Source of the DNA: Aquimarina mycalae
Lineage (GTDB): Bacteria > Bacteroidota > Bacteroidia > Flavobacteriales > Flavobacteriaceae
NCBI RefSeq assembly: GCF_029906345.1
Contig: NZ_JARYGY010000010.1
Coordinates: 1 to 64,000, forward strand
Reading direction: 5' to 3'
DNA length: 64,000 nucleotides
Shown: positions 25,669 to 34,498 of the stretch, in pieces
How positions within the stretch are numbered: position 1 is the stretch's first letter
How the letters are laid out: every line of letters starts with the position of its first letter
Program-made: the position numbers and the translations under genes
Notes under the pieces: model-generated
Databases searched by the model: none
Told to the model about the DNA's origin: nothing
What the model saw: only the letters and a program-made list of their open reading frames with translations

Positions 25669-26430
25669 TCACATTTCAAGTTGGATGATTTGGTACTTAA
25701 AATATTCAATTATAGATCTGTCTATTTTTTCGTTAATTGTACCAATAGCTTGATTATTTAGATTTTTCCTCCATTCTTTTTTTAAGTAATAGTTTTTGTA
25801 ATCATCAAAGGTTAGAGATGATTTTTTTGTAGAGTCTACAATATTCTGAAATCCCTCTTCTTTTTTTACCTGTATACCTCCTTTTTTTGCAATTAAATCA
25901 ATAATAGCTTCAGGGTTTTTAATGAGTTGTTCATAAGTGATGTTAATTACAATTTGAAATGTTTTTTCAGATAAATGAATGTAAGATTTGTTTTTTACAT
26001 TCCATAGTTCAATGGGTGATTCTAAATATCTTCCTTTACAGAAATCTCTATTTCTTAGGAACCAATCTTGTTCAATAAAATTGTGAAAAACTGGATCTTT
26101 TTTTCCTCTAAAATGATATGGTTTTTTATGAAGAGATAATAAAAAAGAATATGGATTTTTAGTAATTGTTACAATCACTAGAGGATGCTTTTTGAATTCA
26201 TTAATTTCTTTAACTCTAGGGCATCCATGTTTCCATCCTAAGGAATTTTTCTTGTCCATAGTTGATAGAATATCTATAACGAAATCATATTTTATGGTTC
26301 TTAATAATGATGTTGATAGTTTATTAGGTCTATATTTAAGAATTTTAACTTGTAGGTTTTGATCAATTAATTGTTCCAAATAATTGGTCCCACTATTTCG
26401 TTCTCCATATATTTTAATGGCCTTAATCAT
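25669..26430 (-). CDS. Sulfotransferase-like protein
   Basis: This 253-residue protein has an N-terminal P-loop variant, KIYGERNSGTNYLEQLI, equivalent to the 5'-phosphosulfate-binding loop of sulfotransferases, and VTITKNPYSFLLSLHKKPYH, which matches the 3'-phosphate-binding strand (RnP-x6-S pattern). Length and layout fit PAPS-dependent carbohydrate sulfotransferases of the 'GxRxSGTNYL' type found in bacterial polysaccharide clusters. With cysC as neighbour, transfer of sulfate to the cluster's glycan is likely. The acceptor is unknown. Confidence 0.75.
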   Translation of the reverse strand: MIKAIKIYGERNSGTNYLEQLIDQNLQVKILKYRPNKLSTSLLRTIKYDFVIDILSTMDKKNSLGWKHGCPRVKEINEFKKHPLVIVTITKNPYSFLLSLHKKPYHFRGKKDPVFHNFIEQDWFLRNRDFCKGRYLESPIELWNVKNKSYIHLSEKTFQIVINITYEQLIKNPEAIIDLIAKKGGIQVKKEEGFQNIVDSTKKSSLTFDDYKNYYLKKEWRKNLNNQAIGTINEKIDRSIIEYFKYQIIQLEM

Positions 26431-26482
26431 TAATCTATTTTATTGTAATTACCTATTTAACTATTCCTAAATCAATAATGTG

Positions 26483-27580
26483 TTATTTTTTAAAAGAAAA
26501 TACAGAGTCTATTACTTTTGCTGCCCATTTATGCCCTTCAACATTCCAATGATCATCACAATCAAAATATAATTCTTGTTGATTCAATAAGTCATCTTTT
26601 TTAAATTCTTTTAATAGATCATAGTATGAAAACCCCAATTGAGCACTTAAAACATCTAAACTATCTCTTAGTGGAACATCTAACTGTTCTTTTTTATACT
26701 TGACAATATCGTATTTACTAGGAATCGTTATAATATTAACCTGTTTTCCTTTAGATTCTATTAGTAGTTTCTCTATATTATATTTTATTCTATTCCATTG
26801 CTCATTACTTAACCTAAAATGACCACTTTTTCCTAAATGAGATTCTCTTTGAAAAACGGTATATCCAATGTATCTTAATTTTATATATCTATAAAAATGG
26901 TATGTATACGTAAAATTCTTTAATATTCCTTTCCAACCTCCAAGCGACCCCATACTTTGCATTCCTTCTTTGTAGGCATCAGGTCCATATACCAATTTAT
27001 AATTTGGGTATTCACCCTTCCAAAAGGGCTTATATTGATTTTTATGAATTGAAGTCATATAGGATAAATCATCATCTATCACATCATTCTCTGGAAAAAG
27101 AGCCCATAAAATAGCATCGTGATCATATTTTTTGGCCTTGTTTTTATATAAAAGATATTCTTGAGTAAGTCCAAACCTACTCACACCCATATTTATGAAT
27201 TCAAGTTGAGATATATTTTCTAATTGGTTTGAAAAACGATCTTTGATTTCTACTCCCCATCCTTCTGTAAAGGAGTCTCCAATAACTATTACTCTTTTTC
27301 GAGAAGAGTTTAACTCTCTTTCAATATCCCTAGCCCCAATAGAATTGGCTTTGTAATTAATGTTGAAACAACTAGTTATATGCATATATTCATGATAAGG
27401 TTTTCTCCAAACCCCAAATGTAGAATCCGAATCATTCCAAAAATGCTCAATAATTTGAAAGTTATATTGTGGCTTTCCTATTTGTATTAAGCCTAAAGAA
27501 GTTGTTCCCATAAGACCTAATTCTAATAACACGAAAAATATTATTAATTGAATTCCAATTCTTAAAAACAGCTTCTTCAT
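26483..27580 (-). CDS. Membrane-anchored SGNH hydrolase/acyltransferase-like protein
   Basis: This 365-residue protein has an N-terminal membrane segment (about 8-30) and an SGNH domain: VIVIGDSFTEGWGVE (block I, catalytic Ser), FINMGVSRFGLTQEY (block II), WALFPENDVID (Asn of block III) and DCDDHWNVEGHKW (Asp-x-x-His). It resembles AlgX/AlgJ-type O-acetylation proteins and GDSL esterases acting outside the inner membrane. It lies 36 bp from the methyltransferase gene upstream, at the start of the sulfation block. Confidence 0.78.
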   Translation of the reverse strand: MKKLFLRIGIQLIIFFVLLELGLMGTTSLGLIQIGKPQYNFQIIEHFWNDSDSTFGVWRKPYHEYMHITSCFNINYKANSIGARDIERELNSSRKRVIVIGDSFTEGWGVEIKDRFSNQLENISQLEFINMGVSRFGLTQEYLLYKNKAKKYDHDAILWALFPENDVIDDDLSYMTSIHKNQYKPFWKGEYPNYKLVYGPDAYKEGMQSMGSLGGWKGILKNFTYTYHFYRYIKLRYIGYTVFQRESHLGKSGHFRLSNEQWNRIKYNIEKLLIESKGKQVNIITIPSKYDIVKYKKEQLDVPLRDSLDVLSAQLGFSYYDLLKEFKKDDLLNQQELYFDCDDHWNVEGHKWAAKVIDSVFSFKK

Positions 27581-27616
27581 ATATCTCTTGGATTTATTAG
27601 TAATTTATAGACTAAT

Positions 27617-28387
27617 CTAGTTGCTATTATGTATAGTGTTAGAAAACATTAACCACATAAATGGAGAATCTTCTCGTCTTAATAATTTATCCATAATTTT
27701 TTTTCTTGGATTATATAATATTTCAAAGCCTTGTAAGCCTTCAATTTCATGATGAAAATAGTGATGAATCATTTTTGGGACACCTAAGTTTTTGTAATAT
27801 GTGGTAGTTCTATTTCTTGCTAATGTAATTTCAGACTTTTTGTAAAAAGGACTATCTATTATATGGAGTTCTCCAGTTGAATTTAATTTACTTTTTAATC
27901 TACTTAGAATCTTCTCTAAATCCTCGAAATATTGAATACAGCTATTTACTGTGATTATATCAAAATCTTGTAGATTGTCAGTTTCAGAAGAAAAAATATC
28001 GGCATAGATAAATTTTAAATTTGAACTCTGAAAAACCCTCGCAGCTTGTTCTAATTCTGTATGGTTAATATCTATAGCGTAGATGTCAGAATTAGGTGTC
28101 TTAGATAATTGATTGCTAAACCAACCATTGCCACATCCTAGATCTAAGATTTTTAATGATGTATTTTTCTCGGTTAAATAATCAACGATTCTTTTGGTAG
28201 ATTTTTGTCTTAATTTCCACTCGTTATAGTATTTATGATTACTTAAAACTTTAGGAAGTCGAGCTACAATATGATCATCATAAATTCTTTGTTCTTTATC
28301 TCGTACTGTTATATAAACAGAGGAAAATATATCTTTTTTTTCTGTAACATAATAGATGCCATTTTGTTTAGTACTATTAAGTAACAT
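27617..28387 (-). CDS. Class I SAM methyltransferase
   Basis: This 256-residue protein has motif I ILDLGCGNGWFSNQLS, AIDIN (strand 2), VNSCIQYFEDLEKIL (motif II) and ELHIIDSPFYKKSE (motif III), the pattern of UbiE/Methyltransf_11 small-molecule methyltransferases. An N-terminal region of about 85 residues precedes the domain. It follows the B12-type radical SAM gene by 2 bp, the same pairing seen twice more in this region. Confidence 0.8.
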   Translation of the reverse strand: MLLNSTKQNGIYYVTEKKDIFSSVYITVRDKEQRIYDDHIVARLPKVLSNHKYYNEWKLRQKSTKRIVDYLTEKNTSLKILDLGCGNGWFSNQLSKTPNSDIYAIDINHTELEQAARVFQSSNLKFIYADIFSSETDNLQDFDIITVNSCIQYFEDLEKILSRLKSKLNSTGELHIIDSPFYKKSEITLARNRTTTYYKNLGVPKMIHHYFHHEIEGLQGFEILYNPRKKIMDKLLRREDSPFMWLMFSNTIHNSN

Positions 28388-28389
28388 AA

Positions 28390-29778
28390 TTACTGCAATT
28401 TGTAATATTTCATAGCGAAAAAAGCCAATATTGATTTCAATTTTAGCTTTAGAGTGGATATACTATATGCGTTAGCAGAAGTTTTCTTTTTAAAATAATT
28501 TACCTCATTCACAATTCTTCGCACAGCAAAATCATAGTACTTACGATGATAGGTTCGTTTAAAATCAATATCTCTATCGGTTGAGGTATTCCAATCGGGT
28601 TGTATGGTAATATCATTTTCTATCTCATTGTATAAAGAAGTTCCTTTAATAGGGTATGCGACTGTGATTGTAAAATGAGTAGGATTAGCAGCTTTTAGGT
28701 AGGTTATAGTTTGTTGAATGTCTTGTTCATCTTCGCCAGGATATCCTACCATAATAAATGTACCAGTTTCCATACCTAGTTCATTTGTTTTTTGAATAGC
28801 ATCTCTAACTGTTTCTACTTTGACACGTCTATCCATAGCATCCACTATTTTTTGCGAACCACTTTCTGCACCAATCCAAATGCGATAACAACCAGCTTCT
28901 TTAAGTTGCTGCAATACTTCATCGTTAAGCCGTTCTGCTCTAGTAATACACTCAAAAGGTATGATAGCATCTTGTTGTATCACTTCTTTATGAAATTCTG
29001 CCAGCCATTTATGACTCACTGTAAAAACATCATCTACAAACCAAACGGTATCGGGATTGTATTCCTTTTTAAGCATTACTAATTCTTTCGCAACAAGACT
29101 AGCTGGTCTTCTGCGATAGCTCTGTCCATATACAGCTGTACTACACCATTTACAAGTGTAAGGGCAACCACGCTGAGTACTTACGGTCATCGAACTTTGT
29201 CCGTGATTATTTTTCCAGGTATCTAGATATTTTTGCATATCGATCGCCTTTCTATTGGGTAAAGGAAGCAACGATAAATCTTTCATTTTTATTCTTGCAG
29301 TTGTCTTTACAACTTTATTCTGATCTAAATAGGCAATACCAGGAACATCATGTATATCTGTTTTGTTGATTATAGCTTGGTATAATTCATATAGGGTTTC
29401 TTCTCCTTCACCTATCACAATATACTGAGCTCCTGATCTTAGATAGTTTTCAGTGTTATATGTTACATCAGGACCACCTAAAACTATTTTAGGGAAGCCA
29501 TAAGAGGCTTCGGTAATAAGTATTTTGATGAGTTTGATAACCTCTACCTTCGTCATTAGATTTGCATAAATAGCGACAACATCTGGTTTTTTTGAAGCTA
29601 TGAAACTTAATTGTTCTTTTTTAGAGCTAAAGGTTGTGTCAAAAACATAGTTTTCTACGATTCGCTCTTGCAAATACCCTGCAATATAAAGTTGACCCAA
29701 AGGTGGGTATGGTTTCATAATCCTTTGTTCTTTCGGATCCGTACTTAGATAATATGCGTGCGTAAGAACAATGCTCAT
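28390..29778 (-). CDS. B12-binding-type radical SAM enzyme
   Basis: This 462-residue protein opens with a Rossmann domain of the B12-binding type (KPYPPLGQLYIAGYLQ, VLGGPDVTY, YIVIGEGEETLYEL) and has a radical SAM core with RGCPYTCKWC (C205, C209, C212), WFVDDVFTV and AGCYRIWIGAESGSQ. Related enzymes are methylases or cyclases of lipids, hopanoids, phosphonates and antibiotics. Its start overlaps the upstream methyltransferase by 4 bp. It is similar in layout to the enzyme two genes upstream (30559-32022), with which it could act sequentially. Confidence 0.88.
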   Translation of the reverse strand: MSIVLTHAYYLSTDPKEQRIMKPYPPLGQLYIAGYLQERIVENYVFDTTFSSKKEQLSFIASKKPDVVAIYANLMTKVEVIKLIKILITEASYGFPKIVLGGPDVTYNTENYLRSGAQYIVIGEGEETLYELYQAIINKTDIHDVPGIAYLDQNKVVKTTARIKMKDLSLLPLPNRKAIDMQKYLDTWKNNHGQSSMTVSTQRGCPYTCKWCSTAVYGQSYRRRPASLVAKELVMLKKEYNPDTVWFVDDVFTVSHKWLAEFHKEVIQQDAIIPFECITRAERLNDEVLQQLKEAGCYRIWIGAESGSQKIVDAMDRRVKVETVRDAIQKTNELGMETGTFIMVGYPGEDEQDIQQTITYLKAANPTHFTITVAYPIKGTSLYNEIENDITIQPDWNTSTDRDIDFKRTYHRKYYDFAVRRIVNEVNYFKKKTSANAYSISTLKLKLKSILAFFAMKYYKLQ

Positions 29779-30566
29779 CTTTTTGATAACGAGATTACAT
29801 AATGATCACTATATTTTGATAAGAATGAGAAACGCCTGAAAAAGGCATCTAGATTAGATAATACTTTCAAAAAACCAATATTATTTTTGAGAAATGGTTC
29901 CAAGTAAGAAGGAGGAATACAAAACCCAATGGGTTTAATATTCATTACTTTATAGAGTTTAGCCGATACTTTTAAAATATTTTTAGGGTTGTAATACCAA
30001 GTGTTTACTGGGGTTCCGTCTACATTTGCTACAACTGCGTGGTTAGTGTTACGTCTAAAAGCTTTTTTAATTTTTCCTTTTAATATAAAATAAAAGGTTT
30101 CTATAACACAATGTTTTGGCATAATTACAGCGACTACTTTACCATTAGGTTTTAGTTTTTTTTCTGCTGATGTAAAGAATGTTTGTAGTTGTGAATTAGA
30201 AAGACAATTTAACCCGCCAAAATCCGAAAATATTAAATCAAAAGAATGTTCAGTATCAAATGTCTCTAGCTTATTGATGTCTAGTTGTCTAAATTCAAGA
30301 TCTTTATGATCACTTCGTTGTTTGGTTTTAGCAACAGAAATCATTTCTGAAGAAATATCCGTAGCAATAACCCGATGTCCTTGAGAAGCAAGCCAAATAG
30401 CATCATGTCCTGTACCGCAATTAATTTCGAGAATATGAAGTTTCTGATCTACTGGAAGTACTTTTTTTACATATTGATGCACCAAATCCCTTTGGAGTTT
30501 CCCTATGTGGCTACTAGTAAAAGTAGTATCATAGGCTATTGCTGCTATGTCAAAACTTTCACTCAT
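29775..30566 (-). CDS. Class I SAM methyltransferase
   Basis: This 263-residue protein has motif I ILEINCGTGHDAIWLASQG, VIATDIS, DLIFSDFGGLNCL and KLKPNGKVVAVIMPKH, the UbiE/Methyltransf_25 type. It sits between two B12-type radical SAM genes with overlaps of 4 and 8 bp, so the three products are translated as a unit and probably work on one molecule. The substrate is unknown. The C-terminal part (about 180-263) is hydrophobic and could touch a lipid. Confidence 0.8.
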   Translation of the reverse strand: MSESFDIAAIAYDTTFTSSHIGKLQRDLVHQYVKKVLPVDQKLHILEINCGTGHDAIWLASQGHRVIATDISSEMISVAKTKQRSDHKDLEFRQLDINKLETFDTEHSFDLIFSDFGGLNCLSNSQLQTFFTSAEKKLKPNGKVVAVIMPKHCVIETFYFILKGKIKKAFRRNTNHAVVANVDGTPVNTWYYNPKNILKVSAKLYKVMNIKPIGFCIPPSYLEPFLKNNIGFLKVLSNLDAFFRRFSFLSKYSDHYVISLSKR

Positions 30567-32022
30567 TTAGATGTTCCATTCTTTTTAAAATTTGCGCATC
30601 CATAAACGCACTTGGAAAATAATACATCAGATATGTTATTCTTTTAAAAGAAATTGCAGAAAGTTTTGAAGGACTTTTTATCACGTTCTTTAAAAATCGT
30701 AATCCCTGACTTTTTCTATATTCTTTATGCACATATCTATGTAGCTTTTTATAATATTTAGTATTGTAGGTGCTTTTAAACATCATAGCCAAGTCATCAG
30801 AATCGGTCCAATTAGTTTTAAACCTAAGGTCATCTTTTACTTTTTCATAGAACTTAGTGCCAGGAAGAGGATAGGATACCGATACACCTAGATCATCTGG
30901 GACTAATTCTTTAATCATTTTAATAGTTTTTGAAATATCACTTTTGGTTTCTCCAAGATATCCAAACTGAATAAAGAAAGCTACTCGTATATTCTTAGCT
31001 TTTAATAATTTGGTTGCGGTATAGATTTCTTCAACCTTGGTTCCTTTATCCATTGCATCCAAAATAGATTGAGATCCACTTTCTGCACCAACCCATACTT
31101 CTTGTAAACCAGATTCTGCTAGCGCATCAATAGTATCTTCTTTTAATAATAAATCTACTCTACTTTGTATATAATATTTTAGTGAGGTATTTGTTTTTTT
31201 AAGTTCTAGATTAAAGTTCTGTACCCATCCAGGAGTGAGACCAAATATATCATCACACATCCAAAAACGTTTAACGTTATAATTTTCTTGTAAATATTGT
31301 ATATGTTTTACAATATATTCAGGTGAGTGTGTATTATAACGATTCCCATAAATTGGTTTAGCGCACCAATTACATTTAAATGGACAACCTCTTGTAGTAG
31401 CAATGTTTAAAGTGAAATCGTTACCTCCAGAAGCCCAAATATTTTTATAGGCATCGATATCTACCAAATCCCAAGCAGGAAGTGGTAATTCATCTAAATT
31501 TTTTAGAACGGGTCGTTTAGGATTTGCAATGGTTTCCTCTTCTGTTGCATATACAATCCCTTTAATTTTTTCAGGAGATTGGTTATTTTTAAGAGCAGTA
31601 ATTAGCTCTGCAAGTGTTGTTTCTCCTTCTCCCTGAATAATATAATCTGCTCCATTGAACAAATACTTAGGATAGTGATCTGTAGCATCAGAACCGTTTA
31701 TGATAACGGTACAATCATAGCTTTTTCCGATTCGTATCATTTCGAAAGCGGCTTCCCTCATTGTGGTCAGACACATCTTGGTCAAATAGTTAAAGCCATC
31801 ATCATATAAAACAAGAAACTTTGGCTTTCTTTCAGAAATTTCTTTTTCTATATCATATGGAGTATCTCTTAAGTTGGTGTCAAATAAATCTACCGAATAG
31901 CCATGCTTTCTCATTAAAGATGCGGCATAGATAGTGCCTAATGGAGGGTAAGGAGTTTTATTCTTCCATTGTTTAGTATCCAAAGGATAGTAGTATGAAT
32001 GTGAAAACAAAATATCAAGCAT
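30559..32022 (-). CDS. B12-binding-type radical SAM enzyme
   Basis: This is a 487-residue protein. The N-terminal domain has TPYPPLGTIYAASLMRKHGY, IINGSDATDHYP and YIIQGEGETTLAEL; the radical SAM core has RGCPFKCNWC (C213, C217, C220) and GLQEVWVGAESGSQSILDAM. The DxHxxG box is absent, as in many members of this class. The gene overlaps the nucleotidyltransferase by 8 bp and the methyltransferase by 8 bp. It shares layout with the enzyme at 28390-29778, consistent with duplication inside the cluster. Confidence 0.88.
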   Translation of the reverse strand: MLDILFSHSYYYPLDTKQWKNKTPYPPLGTIYAASLMRKHGYSVDLFDTNLRDTPYDIEKEISERKPKFLVLYDDGFNYLTKMCLTTMREAAFEMIRIGKSYDCTVIINGSDATDHYPKYLFNGADYIIQGEGETTLAELITALKNNQSPEKIKGIVYATEEETIANPKRPVLKNLDELPLPAWDLVDIDAYKNIWASGGNDFTLNIATTRGCPFKCNWCAKPIYGNRYNTHSPEYIVKHIQYLQENYNVKRFWMCDDIFGLTPGWVQNFNLELKKTNTSLKYYIQSRVDLLLKEDTIDALAESGLQEVWVGAESGSQSILDAMDKGTKVEEIYTATKLLKAKNIRVAFFIQFGYLGETKSDISKTIKMIKELVPDDLGVSVSYPLPGTKFYEKVKDDLRFKTNWTDSDDLAMMFKSTYNTKYYKKLHRYVHKEYRKSQGLRFLKNVIKSPSKLSAISFKRITYLMYYFPSAFMDAQILKRMEHLNE

Positions 32023-32914
32023 GTTCTTGTTCTAGTTCTATATCGTACTTGGATTGAAATTCATTATATTTTTGATTAAGCGTATTGATAACTTTTTTCT
32101 GAAAATTTTGAGGATGGTGCTTCGAGACACCATTCGTAGATTTCATAGCAACTCCAAAGTCATCTTTACTTAAAGTATTGAATTTTGTATTCCATTTTTT
32201 TAAAGTTATTTTCAGAAAAACGCGATCTAAAACGTTACCGATTTTAGAATTTAGTATTACTTGGATAGTTCGACTTAGCAAGTTTTTCTTATTTCTTTCA
32301 TGAATAGAAGATTTACCTAATACTAAATTCGGTAAAAATTCAGAAACCCATTGATTTGCATTATAAAAGTTTGTGAAATTTCCAGAAACAGGTATTAAAG
32401 TCAATAATTCGGTAGCTGTAAATATGTTTTTTTCTGATATTTCTAAGGTATCTTCTGAAACAAAATAATTAACACAAAAGAATTTCCTTGAATTAAACAG
32501 GAACACTTTTTTATATAACATTAAAAATGTTCTGGCAATCCACAAACGCCCTGACTTTGTAATAACAAAAAAATCAACATCACTATGTTGGTCGTGATAG
32601 TTTTTGGACAAAGCACCAGAGATTCCAACAGCTTCAATATAAGGAAATTTAGAAATAAAAACTCCTTTTTTTATTGCTTTGTTCATAACAGCTTTTGCCA
32701 TCTTATTACCTTCAATACGTCTAGAAACGTTATGAACATTATTATCAATAAAATAGTAATCATTGTTATAAGAAACGACACCCTTTTTTTTAAGATATTC
32801 AAGTTCATTGTCAATTTCCGTTTCATTAGTTGCATTAGAAAATTGATATATTTCCTTTGCAGAAAGTGGGTATTTAAAAATAGAAAAGTATAACAATGCT
32901 TTAAGGGAATTCAT
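32015..32914 (-). CDS. Nucleotidyltransferase-domain protein with N-terminal winged helix
   Basis: This is a 299-residue protein. Residues 1-60 look like a winged-helix fold (SAKEIYQFSNATNETEIDNE, LKKKGVVSYNNDYYFI). Then comes a polymerase-beta-like nucleotidyltransferase signature, GISGALSKNYHDQHSDVDFF, with two Asp in D-x-D as metal ligands. It could nucleotidylylate a small molecule or protein. It heads the radical SAM/methyltransferase subcluster and overlaps the next gene by 8 bp. The family is recognised but the reaction is not. Confidence 0.65.
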   Translation of the reverse strand: MNSLKALLYFSIFKYPLSAKEIYQFSNATNETEIDNELEYLKKKGVVSYNNDYYFIDNNVHNVSRRIEGNKMAKAVMNKAIKKGVFISKFPYIEAVGISGALSKNYHDQHSDVDFFVITKSGRLWIARTFLMLYKKVFLFNSRKFFCVNYFVSEDTLEISEKNIFTATELLTLIPVSGNFTNFYNANQWVSEFLPNLVLGKSSIHERNKKNLLSRTIQVILNSKIGNVLDRVFLKITLKKWNTKFNTLSKDDFGVAMKSTNGVSKHHPQNFQKKVINTLNQKYNEFQSKYDIELEQEHA

Positions 32915-33039
32915 TGATTTCTTTGAATTTTTTCTTTTAAATGTAGCGGTTTTTTAAGAATAGAATGAAAAGATAACAAGATTTTAGTATTTATAACTAA
33001 AAAAATGTTTTCTGATACAAAAGATAAAACGAATGAAGT

Positions 33040-33576
33040 TTACTTCTTTTTTAAACTAAAATTTAAAGAAACTGAAATATCATCTGCAATCTTTTTGCTC
33101 ACTATACTTGGGATTTTAATATCAAACTCTTCGGGTTTAGTTATAAAAGAAGAAGAAACAGAGATAGTGTCATCATCTTTACTTACGGTGCCTTTTACTT
33201 CTATATCTTTGGATTTACCGTGTAGGGTTAATGTACCTTTAATAAGGTATTCATTTTTGATATTACTTTTATCAAAATCAATAAACTTTCCTTTAAAAAC
33301 TGCTTTTGGATATTCGTCAGATTCAATATAATTCTCATTAAAATGTTCCTCCATAAGTGCATTTTTGAATCTGAACCCTTTCATTAATGCTAATGCAGCA
33401 AACTCGCCATTATCGGCATTTAGAATAGCTGTTACTGTTGAGTTCTTTGCCTTTACTTCTTCAAAAGAAGGTACAGATGCTTCAAAATTGATGGTTCCTT
33501 TCTTAGTTAAGTACTTTTCTTGTGCAAAAACACCTACAGAAATATATAGGAATAATAAAAATATGATATTTTTCAT
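33040..33576 (-). CDS. YceI-family secreted protein
   Basis: This 178-residue protein has a signal peptide (MKNIIFLLFLYISVGVFAQ) and the YceI lipocalin-like barrel pattern: GTINFEASVPSFEEVKAKNS, LMKGFRFKNALMEEHFNENY, YPKAVFKGKF and KGTLTLHGKSKDIEVKG. YceI proteins bind polyisoprenoid-type lipids in the periplasm. It lies 12 bp from the cytochrome gene and probably forms a unit with it. The adjacent plus-strand OB-fold and DUF5777 genes commonly accompany this pair in Bacteroidetes. Confidence 0.85.
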   Translation of the reverse strand: MKNIIFLLFLYISVGVFAQEKYLTKKGTINFEASVPSFEEVKAKNSTVTAILNADNGEFAALALMKGFRFKNALMEEHFNENYIESDEYPKAVFKGKFIDFDKSNIKNEYLIKGTLTLHGKSKDIEVKGTVSKDDDTISVSSSFITKPEEFDIKIPSIVSKKIADDISVSLNFSLKKK

Positions 33577-33588
33577 GAGTATAAAGGT

Positions 33589-33954
33589 TTATTGTTCAAG
33601 TAATCCATCCGTGTTCCATTGGATGATAACATCGATTGTTGATTGAGGAAGTCTAGGACCTCCAAAAGGCATTAAAAAACTAATATCTTCAGAGGACACT
33701 CTATTAATTAATCCTCTGTTATCTACAGCTTCCTTAACTTGATCAAAAGTCAATAAAGGCATAGGAGCAAAATTAACTAGAGGATCATTATGACAAGTAG
33801 TACAATTGTCATCTATAATAGTTTTTACGCTATTTTCGTAAGTAACCAATGGTACGATGGTTACATCCACAAGATCGCTTTCACTGTCATTTTCACAACT
33901 TATGTTGGTTAATACTAAACAAATAACCAGAATTTTAAAAAGATGTATTCTCAT
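33589..33954 (-). CDS. c-type cytochrome lipoprotein
   Basis: This is a 121-residue protein. The signal peptide ends in the lipobox LTNISC (C20) and a single haem site CTTCH is at 51-55; SFLMPFGG near residue 95 may supply the distal Met. It is thus an exported, membrane-anchored monohaem cytochrome. Its location next to YceI suggests a periplasmic redox or respiratory link; the partner is unknown. Confidence 0.8.
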   Translation of the reverse strand: MRIHLFKILVICLVLTNISCENDSESDLVDVTIVPLVTYENSVKTIIDDNCTTCHNDPLVNFAPMPLLTFDQVKEAVDNRGLINRVSSEDISFLMPFGGPRLPQSTIDVIIQWNTDGLLEQ

Positions 33955-34081
33955 AAATTGTATTTAAGGATATTATTTAAATGGTAAAAATTATGCCAAA
34001 TTTCATTGATATGCAAAAATAAATTTCATTAGGAAGATAATTTTCATACTTTTAAAACAAGTTTAACTGTAAGATAGTATT

Positions 34082-34465
34082 ATGAAAAAGCTGTTAATAG
34101 GAATTATAATTTTGCTTATTGCTGGATTTATTGGGTACAAATATGTGTATCAATCTCATAGAGATATACAAGGTGAAGAAGCTGCATTTACAGTGAATGC
34201 TATAGAATTGGCAAAAGAGTTTGCCGATAGTCCTGATGAATCGTCAAAAAAATATCTAAATAAAACAATTATTGTAACAGGACAGCTTACAGAAATTGAA
34301 CCTAATGCTGTAATGCTTAGCGAGGCGGCATATTGTTCTTTTGATACCAATCATAGTATTTCTGATACAACCCTTAATTCATCATATACAATTAAGGCTA
34401 GGTGCATAGGATACGATGAGCTTTTGGAAGTCATAAAATTAGATCAAGCCTCTGTAATAAAATAA
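34082..34465 (+). CDS. OB-fold (tRNA_anti-like) exported protein
   Basis: This 127-residue protein has one N-terminal hydrophobic segment (KKLLIGIIILLIAGFIGYKY), acting as anchor or signal. The domain that follows, KKYLNKTIIVTGQLTEIEPN to TIKARCIGYDELLEVI, has the strand order of the small 'tRNA_anti-like' OB fold. It is transcribed divergently from the cytochrome/YceI pair and lies 33 bp before the DUF5777 gene. Function unknown. Confidence 0.65.
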   Translation: MKKLLIGIIILLIAGFIGYKYVYQSHRDIQGEEAAFTVNAIELAKEFADSPDESSKKYLNKTIIVTGQLTEIEPNAVMLSEAAYCSFDTNHSISDTTLNSSYTIKARCIGYDELLEVIKLDQASVIK

Positions 34466-34498
34466 TTATTCTCTTTTTATATTTATAAATATCACTTC

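Noticed and set aside
33031..33053. GAAG/CTTC hairpin with T run at the end of the YceI gene as a terminator
   Set aside because: The stem has only four pairs and lies over the stop codon; too weak to report.
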